From: Gilvibacter sp. SZ-19
GTDB taxonomy: Bacteria > Bacteroidota > Bacteroidia > Flavobacteriales > Flavobacteriaceae
DNA length: 64,000 bases
Direction of reading: 5' to 3'
Assembly: GCF_002163875.1 (NCBI RefSeq)
Contig: NZ_CP019333.1
Span: forward strand, 564,864 to 628,863
Positions 18,086-25,982 of this stretch are shown here, one piece after another. Each line of letters starts with the position of its first letter. Position 1 is the stretch's first letter. The position numbers were made by a program, and so were the translations under genes. Below the pieces are notes generated by a model that did not search any database, had not been told where the DNA came from, and worked only from the letters and a program-made list of their open reading frames with translations.

Positions 18086-18864
18086 ATTTAGATCTAAGTG
18101 ATAAGAACGCTCTGGTTTGCGGAGCATCAGCAGGAATAGGCGCAGCTTCTGCGCGAGCATTGGCCGCATTAGGAGCGCGAGTGACCTTGGTTGCGCGTAA
18201 TGCAGAAAAGCTCACAGCAGTTTTACAATCTCTGGATAACCAAGAAGAAGCACACGACTTTCTGGTTGCCGATTTTAGCAATCCGGAGAATTTAAAAGCG
18301 GCCTTGGCAGAATTGCCTGAAGATAGGAACTATCACATATTGATCAATAATACTGGAGGACCCAAAGGAGGTCCTATTTACAGTGCAGCTCCAGAAGAAT
18401 TTACTCAAGCCTTTGCACAGCATCTGGTGTGTAATCAGTTGCTGAGTCAAGCTTTGGTCCCGGGAATGCAAAAAGATGGTTACGGTAGAATAATCAACAT
18501 CATTTCCACCTCTGTAAAACAACCTATAGACGGACTCGGTGTAAGCAACACCATTCGTGGTGCAGTAGCTAATTGGGCTAAAACCTTGGCCAACGAATTG
18601 GGGCCATCTGGAGTAACAGTAAACAACGTACTACCTGGCTTTACCGCTACAGACCGCTTGGCCGATATAGTAAAGAACGCCTCCAAGAGATTCCAAAAGA
18701 CCGAAGAAGAGGCAGCAGCCTTTATGCGACAGCTGGTGCCTAGCAGACGTTTTGCAGAACCAGAAGAAATTGCCAATGCAGTGGCTTTTCTGGCCTCCCC
18801 AGCAGCCAGTTATATAAACGGGATTAATTTGCCTGTAGACGGCGGAAGAACCAAAAGTTTGTAA
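18082..18864 (+). CDS. SDR-family oxidoreductase with altered catalytic motif
   Basis: 260 residues with the short-chain dehydrogenase Rossmann fold: CGASAGIG (13-20) is the cofactor loop and NNTGG replaces NNAG. The active-site serine (NIISTSV) is there, but where SDRs have YxxxK this protein has SNTIR: Tyr is Ser and Lys is Arg. The ATG at 18082 is chosen because it makes a 4-base ATGA overlap with the dehydrogenase. The operon places it in tryptophan degradation, perhaps on a pathway aldehyde or oxo acid, or as a non-reducing enzyme such as an isomerase. No named step of the pathway needs an SDR. Confidence 0.85.
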   Translation: MNLDLSDKNALVCGASAGIGAASARALAALGARVTLVARNAEKLTAVLQSLDNQEEAHDFLVADFSNPENLKAALAELPEDRNYHILINNTGGPKGGPIYSAAPEEFTQAFAQHLVCNQLLSQALVPGMQKDGYGRIINIISTSVKQPIDGLGVSNTIRGAVANWAKTLANELGPSGVTVNNVLPGFTATDRLADIVKNASKRFQKTEEEAAAFMRQLVPSRRFAEPEEIANAVAFLASPAASYINGINLPVDGGRTKSL

Positions 18865-18873
18865 CTTAGAAGG

Positions 18874-19959
18874 GTGGAGAGAAAATTACGCATAAACGGA
18901 CACTCGCATTTACTCCCTTATCCGGAAGAGATTCCAGATTTTATGAAGGAGAAAGGTATTTTTTGGGTCGATAAGGATCGCAAATACATGCTGCAAAAGA
19001 ATTGGAGCCGACCGGTTACCGATTCCAGTTTCTTCTTAGATGAGAAACTAGCGTGGATGGAGCGCTACAAGATCGATCATGCGGTGGTCTTGAACTTATC
19101 GCAATTGTACGGCAACGGTTTGCGTCTGGAAGAGATGAAACAAGCCTTGCGATTTCAAAACGATTTCAATGCGCGCATCCAGCACGATAACCCTTCTAAA
19201 TTCACTTGCGGTTTCGTAGTGCATCCTGGTTTTGTGCGCGGAGCTCTCTGGGAAATTGAACGCTGTGTAGAAGAATTGGGCTTGCAGCTATTATGCCTGC
19301 CTACGCACTACATGGACACCATCGGGACATGGCGCTGTATCTTTGACGAAGAAAATGAACCGATCTTTGAACTCGCTAGTAAATACAATTTAGCGGTAGA
19401 GATCCATCCGTACGATGGAGAAAAATTCATCTTGCTCGAAAACACCGCTTGGCGTTTTCACCTGATCTGGATGTTGGCGCAATGTGCAGATGCGTACCAT
19501 TTCTTGACACTCAATGGCTATGCGGACAAATACCCCAATATGCGGGTTTGTTTTGCCCACGGCGGTCAATTGGCACAAATTAATTTAGGCCGGCGCATTC
19601 AAGGTTTTGACGGTCGCCCTGACCTTTTTGAAGGCAAGGTGCATCCGCGGAAATCTGTAGGACATAGAAACATCTTTTTTGACACTTTGGTTCACGATAC
19701 TGGTGGGCTAAAACTCCTAATAGAGAACCAAGGCTCTAAGCAAGTATTGGTAGGTCTGGACGATCCGTATCCGCTAGGGGAAATGGAGAGCGCTCCGCAG
19801 TCCTCTTACCCTGGAAAGATCTTAGACTTGGCTCGACAGCGTGAAATACTCACCGAAAAAGAATGCGACGCCATGTGGGAAGACAACGTGCTGCAGTGGC
19901 TTCACGGAGACGATGAAGCGGCAAAAGCGGCCCTGAGAAAACGCATCTTAGGGGGGTGA
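18874..19959 (+). CDS. 2-amino-3-carboxymuconate-6-semialdehyde decarboxylase (amidohydrolase family)
   Basis: 361 residues, GTG start. The zinc ligands of the ACMSD group are visible: HSH (H10 and H12 in NGHSHLLP), a mid-protein histidine (VEIHPYDG), the histidine of VCFAHGG and the aspartate in VGLDDPYPLG. The family removes CO2 from ACMS without redox, diverting it from spontaneous quinolinate formation, so the operon is for full tryptophan catabolism rather than NAD synthesis. It is the last gene, 9 bases after the SDR. The enzyme making ACMS (3-hydroxyanthranilate 3,4-dioxygenase) is not in this window. Confidence 0.92.
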   Translation: MERKLRINGHSHLLPYPEEIPDFMKEKGIFWVDKDRKYMLQKNWSRPVTDSSFFLDEKLAWMERYKIDHAVVLNLSQLYGNGLRLEEMKQALRFQNDFNARIQHDNPSKFTCGFVVHPGFVRGALWEIERCVEELGLQLLCLPTHYMDTIGTWRCIFDEENEPIFELASKYNLAVEIHPYDGEKFILLENTAWRFHLIWMLAQCADAYHFLTLNGYADKYPNMRVCFAHGGQLAQINLGRRIQGFDGRPDLFEGKVHPRKSVGHRNIFFDTLVHDTGGLKLLIENQGSKQVLVGLDDPYPLGEMESAPQSSYPGKILDLARQREILTEKECDAMWEDNVLQWLHGDDEAAKAALRKRILGG

Positions 19960-19974
19960 TTACTAAACATTTTC

Positions 19975-19982
19975 TATATTTA
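19975..19982 (+). promoter_or_regulatory. Possible -7 box TATATTTA before the small membrane protein
   Basis: Same octamer as at 4509, 53474 and 56196; one base off TAnnTTTG, and 25 bases before the ATG at 20008. Confidence 0.4.
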
Positions 19983-20007
19983 GGTAATTAACTAAACCAA
20001 TTGACTT

Positions 20008-20232
20008 ATGAGTAAACTTGGAATGTATATGGCCTTTTTTGGCCTGTTCGCCATTGTTTTGAATTTTTTTGACCGAGTTCCAACTATCCTTATGTGGATT
20101 TACAACTGGGGAGAAGGCGTTGCCTGGGGGATTAAAATAGGCTTGATCGTCGTAGGAGCTGTGTTGTTCTTTATGGGCAAGCCCGAAGAAGAACCCGAAG
20201 AGGTCCCAGAAGCACAGAATACTGAAGAGTAA
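20008..20232 (+). CDS. Small two-helix membrane protein, function unknown
   Basis: 74 residues. Two hydrophobic segments (GMYMAFFGLFAIVLNFF and IKIGLIVVGAVLFFMG) are joined by a short loop rich in tryptophan and tyrosine. A very acidic tail follows (residues 57-74, mostly Glu and Pro). I do not recognise a named family. It is a free-standing gene: an own promoter-like box lies upstream and a strong terminator 23 bases downstream. Small inner-membrane proteins of this form often associate with larger complexes, but nothing nearby suggests a partner. Confidence 0.7.
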   Translation: MSKLGMYMAFFGLFAIVLNFFDRVPTILMWIYNWGEGVAWGIKIGLIVVGAVLFFMGKPEEEPEEVPEAQNTEE

Positions 20233-20254
20233 TAACATAAAACACCATTATAGA

Positions 20255-20291
20255 CTCCACAATTTGAATCGAATTGTGGAGCTCTTTTTTT
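20255..20291 (+). terminator. Rho-independent terminator between small membrane protein and O-methyltransferase
   Basis: CTCCACAATT and AATTGTGGAG form a perfect 10-base stem around a 7-base loop, followed by CTC and seven T. It ends only 4 bases before the next start codon at 20296. Confidence 0.88.
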
Positions 20292-20295
20292 AAAC

Positions 20296-20937
20296 ATGCA
20301 TTTCTTACCAGAAGCCATTGACCAATACGCCGTAGCGCATTCTCAAGAAGAACCTGAACTTTTACAAAAACTCAGCAAAGAGACTTGGCAAAAGGTCTTG
20401 AACCCGCGTATGCTAAGCGGACACTATCAGGGTAGAGTTTTAAGTTTATTGGCCAAGATCATTCGACCTAGAACGATATTGGAATTAGGCACTTACACAG
20501 GCTACTCTGCTTTGTGTATGTTAGAGGGATTACATCCCGAAGGTGAGATCCACACCCTGGATCAAAACGAGGAATTATACGACCTGCAACGCAAATACTT
20601 TGACCTGTCTGGAGCTGGAGATCGCATTCATCAACATCTGGGTGCGGCTTTAGGTATATTACCAACCTTAGACTTAAAATACGATCTGGTCTTTATGGAT
20701 GCAGATAAACGCAACTATCCAAAATATCTGGAGTTGATACTACCCAAAATGAATTCCGGAGGGATCATTCTAAGCGATAATGTCTTGTGGAGCGGAAAGG
20801 TAGTTGAGCCGCTTCAGCCCGATGATATCGACACCAAGGCCTTATTAGAATACAACCACACCCTAGCGACTCATCCGCAGCTAGAAACGGTACTCTTACC
20901 CATACGCGACGGGCTTACCATTACAAGAGTAAAATAA
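20296..20937 (+). CDS. Class I SAM-dependent O-methyltransferase (COMT/CCoAMT type)
   Basis: 213 residues. The SAM motif I is ILELGTYTGYSALCM, followed by HTLDQNEE (acidic loop). DLVFMDADKRNYPKY holds the metal-binding aspartate of this cation-dependent family, and SGGIILSDNVLWSGKV is motif-typical. It would methylate a catechol-like or other hydroxyl in the cytosol; the substrate is unknown. The N-terminus (LPEAIDQYAVAHSQ) matches the family, so the ATG at 20296 stands although the preceding terminator nearly touches it. Its promoter must lie within or before that hairpin. It is convergent with tatA, 2 bases apart. Confidence 0.9.
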   Translation: MHFLPEAIDQYAVAHSQEEPELLQKLSKETWQKVLNPRMLSGHYQGRVLSLLAKIIRPRTILELGTYTGYSALCMLEGLHPEGEIHTLDQNEELYDLQRKYFDLSGAGDRIHQHLGAALGILPTLDLKYDLVFMDADKRNYPKYLELILPKMNSGGIILSDNVLWSGKVVEPLQPDDIDTKALLEYNHTLATHPQLETVLLPIRDGLTITRVK

Positions 20938-20939
20938 AA

Positions 20940-21275
20940 TTACAGACTCGGCTTGTTTCCTGGCAGTTCGCCGGAACGTGATTTGGAAAGTGGGTCGCGG
21001 CCTATAGTACCGCTAACCTGCTCAATGCTCTTTTTGGTTTCCTGAAGGCTGTCCTGTACATCTTTAACGATACTGGTATCTATGCCTTGCTGCTCAGCAC
21101 TTTTGGTGATCTCACTTTTGATCTCGTTGGTGGCATCTTTGATCTGACGCATTCCCTTGCCTAAACCGCGGGCAATGGTCGGGATCTTATCGGCACCAAA
21201 CACCAACAATACCACAAAGAGAATGAACATGATCTCTGGGGTACTGATAAAGCCAAAAATAAACAATGCTTGCAT
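20940..21275 (-). CDS. tatA: Sec-independent protein translocase TatA/B-type subunit
   Basis: 111 residues. One N-terminal transmembrane helix (PEIMFILFVVLLVFG) is followed by the FGADKIPTIARGLGKGMRQ amphipathic helix with the FG hinge, which defines TatA/B/E proteins. A charged, partly coiled tail follows. It forms the pore-like part of the twin-arginine pathway for folded proteins. A candidate client, the RR-signal protein at 44905-45453, is in the same window. The -7 box ends 4 bases before the ATG, so the message may be leaderless or begin at a later codon. Confidence 0.9.
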   Translation of the reverse strand: MQALFIFGFISTPEIMFILFVVLLVFGADKIPTIARGLGKGMRQIKDATNEIKSEITKSAEQQGIDTSIVKDVQDSLQETKKSIEQVSGTIGRDPLSKSRSGELPGNKPSL

Positions 21276-21279
21276 GTTG

Positions 21280-21287
21280 CAAATATA
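21280..21287 (-). promoter_or_regulatory. -7 box TATATTTG for tatA
   Basis: Exact TAnnTTTG on the minus strand, ending 4 bases before the tatA ATG. Transcription would begin at or inside the start codon region. Confidence 0.45.
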
Positions 21288-21308
21288 ACTAAGATTGCGG
21301 GCAGGGGT

Positions 21309-21342
21309 AAAAAAAAGCCCCGAAATATTCGGGGCTCTTTTT
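21309..21342 (-). terminator. Bidirectional-type terminator after the M1 peptidase gene
   Basis: AGCCCCGAA and TTCGGGGCT form a 9-base perfect stem with a 3-base loop. An A-run precedes it and a T-run follows on the plus strand, so it can work both ways. It ends the minus-strand peptidase transcript just before the tatA promoter. Confidence 0.88.
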
Positions 21343-21347
21343 AAAAT

Positions 21348-23648
21348 TTAGTCCTTGATACCTTCTTTGAACTGATCGAACTCGCCAAGCTTTTTGCGCT
21401 TAGGCCATGAATTGTTCGACGTATCGATATCTGCAGTTTCTTCGTCCGGATCTACAACGATCTTAGTGATCTCTTGCTCAGATGCGATTACCTTGCCTAC
21501 TTGAGCATCGTTCTTTCTCCAGATCTCTGCCGGATAGGTCTCGCGCTTTGTAGAACCATCAGCATAGGTGTACTCTACAATGATCGGCATAGGAATTCCT
21601 CCTGGCTTTTCAAAAGTCACTTCGTAGAAGTATTTTGGCTTAGTAACAGCCGCACGCTCCTGGGGAGTCATATTGTCCATCATATATTCTTTGATCGATG
21701 GAATATCTTCTAGCGTTGTGTTCACCATAGACTCTTCGAAATCTTCGCTGTCTTCTGCTACATAATATACTAGTGGTGGCAGATCGCTTTCTGTCAAACC
21801 GCGCGCTTCCATGATCTCGCGCACTTCTGCATTGATCTTGTTGGTCACATAGAATTTCTTCACTTCGCCTACTCCCATATCGACAAAGTCGGTGGTGTAG
21901 AACCAAGAACGCCAGAACCAATCCAAGTCAAAGGCTGAGGCGTCTTCCATAGTGCGGAAGAAGTCTTCTGGAGTTGGGTGCTTGAACATCCAACGGTTGG
22001 CGTAAGTTTTAAAAGCGTAATCGAACAACTCGCGTCCCATTACAGTCTCACGTAGAATGTTTAAAGCTGTTGCCGGCTTTCCATAAGCATTAGCACCAAA
22101 TTGATAGGTGTTCAAACCTTTGGTCATAATTGGTGCAATATAGTCTTGGTCGCTGCTCATATAATCTACAATGTTCTTTGCAGGTCCACGACGTGATGGA
22201 TAGCTCTTATTTGGTGCGATGGCGTCAGGATACCACTCGCCAAAGTCTTGCTCGGCCACGTATTGTAAGAAGGTATTCAATCCTTCGTCCATCCAAGTCC
22301 ACTGACGCTCGTCACTGTTTACGATCATTGGAAAATAGTTGTGTCCTACCTCGTGGATGATCACAGAGATCATTCCGTATTTGGTGCGCTCGCTATACGT
22401 TCCATCAGGATTTGGACGTCCGTAGTTCCAACAGATCATCGGATACTCCATCCCTTGGTTACGGGCGTGAACCGAGATCGCTTTGTGGTAAGGATAATCG
22501 AAGGTCATACGGGAATAACTCTTCAAAGTACTGGCAACGGCCATGGTAGAGTATTCTTCCCAAAGTGGGTTTCCTTCTTTTGGATAAAGTGAAACAGCCA
22601 TTACATCTTTGTTGCCGATCTTAACAGCCATCATGTCCCAAATGAAACGACGAGAAGTAGCGAATCCGAAGTCACGAACCATCTCTGCCTTGAACTTCCA
22701 GGTCTTTTTTGCGGTAGCAAAACTATTTTCTTTCGCCTCTGCTTCTTCTTGAGAAACAATGATCACAGGCTTGTCATAAGTCTTCTTAGCCAACTCGTAA
22801 CGCTTCATCATTTCTTTGGTGAAGACTTCTTTGCGGTTGGTCAAAACCCCTGTTGCATCGGTAATGTGATCTGCAGGAACGGTCAGATTCACTTCAAAGT
22901 TTCCGAAAGGCAAAGCGAATTCATCGCGGCCCCAGAACTGTGAATTCTGCCATCCTTCTACATCATTGTAAACGGCCATACGCGGATAGAACTGCGCAAT
23001 TACATAAGCGCGATTTCCGTCTTCGAACTCCTCATACCCACTACGAGCACGGTCGGTCACGTGGTTGTTCACATTATACCACCACTTGATGCTGAAGGTG
23101 AATTTTTCACCAGTTTTCAATGTTTTAGGCATTTCTACACGCATCATCGTTTGGTGGATGATGTACGGCAGATTGGCTCCTTTAGAATCTTTTACTGCCT
23201 CAATGTTGAATCCTCCGTCAAATCCGCCATCCATGAATTTAGAAGCGAATCCGCCAGGCTGCTCTGCTGGAGGAACTCCATCGCCTTCGATAAGCGGCGA
23301 CTTGGAATCCTTAGCACGAACGTTTTGATCTAACTGTACCCACAAATAATCCAATGGATCTGGAGAATTGTTAGTGTAAGTAATGGTTTCAAATCCGTAG
23401 AGCTTGGCGTTCTTATCGTCCAATTCGATGTCCATCACGTAGTCAGCTTGCTGCTGATAGTACTGTGGTCCTGGAGCACCACTAGCAGAACGGAACATGT
23501 TCGGCGTAGAGAACTCCTGATACATCTGTCGGAATTTGTTGTTATTGATGTGTCCGCCTTTGCGGGCTTCACTTTCCTGCTCCTGACCAAAGGCCGTACC
23601 GGCGATCAGTGCAAAAGATAGTAAAGCGATCAACTTAGAGAATTTCAT
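21348..23648 (-). CDS. M1-family zinc metallopeptidase (aminopeptidase N-like), secreted
   Basis: 766 residues with a signal peptide (FALIAGTAFGQ). The gluzincin site HEVGH is followed 18 residues later by the third ligand glutamate in WMDEG, the exact HExxH-x18-E spacing of M1. The family GxMEN-type exopeptidase motif is only loosely matched (NQGMEYPMICW). It is periplasmic or outer-membrane associated; no T9SS sorting domain is seen, and the C-terminus is a charged tail. It probably frees amino acids from peptides. The DUF6702 gene lies 90 bases upstream on the same strand and may share its transcript. Confidence 0.9.
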   Translation of the reverse strand: MKFSKLIALLSFALIAGTAFGQEQESEARKGGHINNNKFRQMYQEFSTPNMFRSASGAPGPQYYQQQADYVMDIELDDKNAKLYGFETITYTNNSPDPLDYLWVQLDQNVRAKDSKSPLIEGDGVPPAEQPGGFASKFMDGGFDGGFNIEAVKDSKGANLPYIIHQTMMRVEMPKTLKTGEKFTFSIKWWYNVNNHVTDRARSGYEEFEDGNRAYVIAQFYPRMAVYNDVEGWQNSQFWGRDEFALPFGNFEVNLTVPADHITDATGVLTNRKEVFTKEMMKRYELAKKTYDKPVIIVSQEEAEAKENSFATAKKTWKFKAEMVRDFGFATSRRFIWDMMAVKIGNKDVMAVSLYPKEGNPLWEEYSTMAVASTLKSYSRMTFDYPYHKAISVHARNQGMEYPMICWNYGRPNPDGTYSERTKYGMISVIIHEVGHNYFPMIVNSDERQWTWMDEGLNTFLQYVAEQDFGEWYPDAIAPNKSYPSRRGPAKNIVDYMSSDQDYIAPIMTKGLNTYQFGANAYGKPATALNILRETVMGRELFDYAFKTYANRWMFKHPTPEDFFRTMEDASAFDLDWFWRSWFYTTDFVDMGVGEVKKFYVTNKINAEVREIMEARGLTESDLPPLVYYVAEDSEDFEESMVNTTLEDIPSIKEYMMDNMTPQERAAVTKPKYFYEVTFEKPGGIPMPIIVEYTYADGSTKRETYPAEIWRKNDAQVGKVIASEQEITKIVVDPDEETADIDTSNNSWPKRKKLGEFDQFKEGIKD

Positions 23649-23689
23649 CAGTTTCGGGTTTTGTTTGAATTATTGTGATTATTAGTTGC

Positions 23690-23722
23690 TTTTTAAGGGC
23701 CTTAAAAATAGCTCTTTAAGGC
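23690..23722 (-). repeat. Three-armed inverted repeat in the leader of the M1 peptidase gene
   Basis: TTTTTAAGG (23690-23698) pairs with CCTTAAAAA (23700-23708), and GCCTTAAA (23699-23706) pairs with TTTAAGGC (23715-23722). The middle arm is common to both pairings, so the two hairpins exclude each other in RNA. It could be a weak terminator of the upstream gene or a switch. Confidence 0.5.
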
Positions 23723-23738
23723 TTGATTTTTCTGGCGT

Positions 23739-24245
23739 TTAATTAAATTTTAACATGTCTGTGGACTCGTCTTTGAGCAAGATCAAACTGCGACGATTAT
23801 CGTCTTTTTTAATGTGGACTATATTTTGCTGCTCGGGAAACAATTCAAAAAGCAGATCATTAGTTACCTCCAAACTCTTAAGATCTTGTATGCCAGTTAC
23901 TTCTAAATAACAAGACAAAGTCTCCACTTCGTACTTTTTTCCGAGGTACTGCGGAGTCACTGCAGCACCATTGGCCTTGAGCTGTATTTTTTTGAGTAAA
24001 TACTTTTCTATATAGGCGTCTACGGTCTGGCTGTCTTTGGTACTGTCTAGAATCAGATCTGAATCATAACGCTCCTGAAGTACATCTTCAAAATCGTCAA
24101 TAAAGATCTTGGTAATGATCTGTAAACTCTGCTGGGAAGCTACATATTCGATCTTGGTGATGCTCACATAGAATTTATGCGTCGATGAGGTTGCCAATAG
24201 CAGCGGCAAACTCAGCAGTAATAAAAAAATAGAAACTCTTCGCAT
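23739..24245 (-). CDS. DUF6702 family secreted protein
   Basis: 168 residues with an N-terminal signal (SIFLLLLSLPLLLATSS). The opening of the mature part, THKFYVSITKIEYV, and IITKIFIDDFEDVL are features I recognise from DUF6702 proteins of Flavobacteriaceae, which usually lie beside an M1 peptidase as here. No catalytic motif is visible. Its role is unknown; conserved pairing suggests a periplasmic accessory of the peptidase. A consensus promoter lies 57 bases upstream. Confidence 0.75.
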   Translation of the reverse strand: MRRVSIFLLLLSLPLLLATSSTHKFYVSITKIEYVASQQSLQIITKIFIDDFEDVLQERYDSDLILDSTKDSQTVDAYIEKYLLKKIQLKANGAAVTPQYLGKKYEVETLSCYLEVTGIQDLKSLEVTNDLLFELFPEQQNIVHIKKDDNRRSLILLKDESTDMLKFN

Positions 24246-24301
24246 TGTTTTCTTTTTGCATTCATGGGCAAGAACTGCGCCAAAAACACCTCCATAGGAC
24301 G

Positions 24302-24309
24302 CAAAGATA
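24302..24309 (-). promoter_or_regulatory. -7 box TATCTTTG for DUF6702 / M1 peptidase
   Basis: Exact TAnnTTTG on the minus strand, with a TTTG 13 bases upstream (24326-24323), closer than the usual 19. Leader of about 50 bases. Confidence 0.55.
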
Positions 24310-24333
24310 ACATCCTTTGTTACAAATTCTTTG

Positions 24334-25110
24334 TTAATCTTCGGATTCCTCCAAACGACCTAAGTAGACCACAGATCGCTCCTTAAAATGATTCAAGACC
24401 AGCCCGTATTGCGCCACTTCGAAGTCCCGCTGAACACTAGTGGTCTCTATACAGAAGAGGAGAAAATCATAGACCCTATCAGTAGGGACTTGGTAAGATT
24501 CCTTAAAGAAATCCGCAGAATACATGGCCAAGATCTCGGAGACCACAACGTTCTGCTGCTCCCATTTTCTTTTTATGCGGAGCTTTTTGTAATACCCACT
24601 CATATGCTTGTATAGCACCTCCAAGTCTACGGTGGTAATTGTACCTATTCCTGTTATGATAGGAACAATCTTTTCCTCGGGCTCCCCAATGAACCCGGGT
24701 ATGCCCACATCGTTAAAGTTAATTGGAGTCTCCACTTCAATATCACGGGCATCTTGTTGCAGATTCCCGCTTAAGTTGGGTTTTATAAACACCTCATCAA
24801 GCTCGGTGACACGGTCTTCTAAAACAACCGCAACGGCTTGTAAATTGATCATTTGCTGATCTATAATGAGCTCTTTGAGTTGATAGCGGACAGAAGAGAA
24901 ATAAAGGGTATCGTTTAGACTAACACGGATATTGAAATTCCCTGCTTCATTGGTTATGGTGTTAATACCTTTAGTGCGATTCAATACATGAACCCCTTCT
25001 ATATCGGCGGTGTTTAGCAATTGCCCTTTCAGATCGACTTGCTGCGCCTGAAGCTGAAAACTCAAACTAAACAAGAGAAATAAAGCAATTCTAATCTTCA
25101 GTGCGCTCAA
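24334..25110 (-). CDS. Carboxypeptidase-regulatory-like domain protein (paralogue 2)
   Basis: 258 residues, TTG start. A signal peptide (RIALFLLFSLSFQLQAQ) leads a beta-sandwich domain of the CarboxypepD_reg-like type (VDLKGQLLNTADIEGVHVLN, then TNEAGNFNIRVSLNDTLYFS, about 25-105), followed by a mixed region without known motif. It is homologous over its length to the upstream gene, ending alike (YLGRLEESED against YLERTED). Such domains usually sit on outer-membrane proteins such as SusC, but no TonB barrel is present. The start lies inside the upstream gene (20-base overlap), so translation is coupled. Role unknown. Confidence 0.75.
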   Translation of the reverse strand: MSALKIRIALFLLFSLSFQLQAQQVDLKGQLLNTADIEGVHVLNRTKGINTITNEAGNFNIRVSLNDTLYFSSVRYQLKELIIDQQMINLQAVAVVLEDRVTELDEVFIKPNLSGNLQQDARDIEVETPINFNDVGIPGFIGEPEEKIVPIITGIGTITTVDLEVLYKHMSGYYKKLRIKRKWEQQNVVVSEILAMYSADFFKESYQVPTDRVYDFLLFCIETTSVQRDFEVAQYGLVLNHFKERSVVYLGRLEESED

Positions 25111-25909
25111 GGTATAAGGTACTTTGTTGCTTTAAGAAGCCGAGCAGACGAATTTCGTTCTCCGGTTTTAAATAACCCTCTGGAATTCCTTGCTCTTGTA
25201 CAAAGTAAATGAAGTCGTCGTAACGCGTTTGCGGAATACTGTAGGAGTCTTCAAAGAAATAGACATTGTATCGCTGTCGCAGCACTGTGGCCACGATTTC
25301 TTCGGATTGGATCGCACTCAAGGCTTTAGTCTGCCTGCGCTTCTTTCTATCCTTGCCAATAAACTCCAAGATACCCAGCGGTGTGAATCCGTATTGCATG
25401 ACATTCAGATTAGAAACCTCTTCCGATACCACGTTACGGATACGGCTTTGAGCATCGTCTTTAAAGTCGTATTCGAACTCCATGGACTGATAATCAAAGC
25501 TAAGCGCCGTGTCGAAATCGTAGACCTTGACGCGTCCTACATCCACCTCTACATTCCCCGTTAGATCATAAGGCCTTACGATCACCTCTTCCAATTGATT
25601 CAAATTGGGATTCAAATAGATCTTTAGGCTTTTATTCTCAATAACCCCTTCGTCTATGATCACGGTAAAGGATTGAAACTGCAAAGCCGTTATGAGCACT
25701 CTGTCATTAGCCGCCATTTCTAGCTGAAAGCTGCCATCAATTTCTGAGATCGTCCCTTTTTGTGAAGATCGGTTATACACGCTGATACCTTCCAAGTCCT
25801 CTCCCGGCGGAGCCGTGAGTTGACCTTGCACCATGACGCGGGTGATCTGTTGAGCAGCCACTGGTGCTAGCAGAAAAAGAAAGCATACGGAGAGGTAGAA
25901 TTTTCGCAT
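25091..25909 (-). CDS. Carboxypeptidase-regulatory-like domain protein (paralogue 1)
   Basis: 272 residues with a signal peptide (VCFLFLLAPVAAQQ). The beta-sandwich domain (VMVQGQLTAPPGEDLEGISV, then EIDGSFQLEMAANDRVLITA) spans about 25-110. The rest is shared with the next gene, and the pair arose by tandem duplication. It contains a basic patch (GKDRKKRRQTK). Expected in the periplasm or the inner face of the outer membrane. I see no clear -7 box upstream. Function not known. Confidence 0.75.
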   Translation of the reverse strand: MRKFYLSVCFLFLLAPVAAQQITRVMVQGQLTAPPGEDLEGISVYNRSSQKGTISEIDGSFQLEMAANDRVLITALQFQSFTVIIDEGVIENKSLKIYLNPNLNQLEEVIVRPYDLTGNVEVDVGRVKVYDFDTALSFDYQSMEFEYDFKDDAQSRIRNVVSEEVSNLNVMQYGFTPLGILEFIGKDRKKRRQTKALSAIQSEEIVATVLRQRYNVYFFEDSYSIPQTRYDDFIYFVQEQGIPEGYLKPENEIRLLGFLKQQSTLYLERTED

Positions 25910-25982
25910 ACTCTAATTTACAACACAAACTCTAATATATCCCTTAAATTAGAGGCATTCTTATGTTAAATCCGTTATAAAG

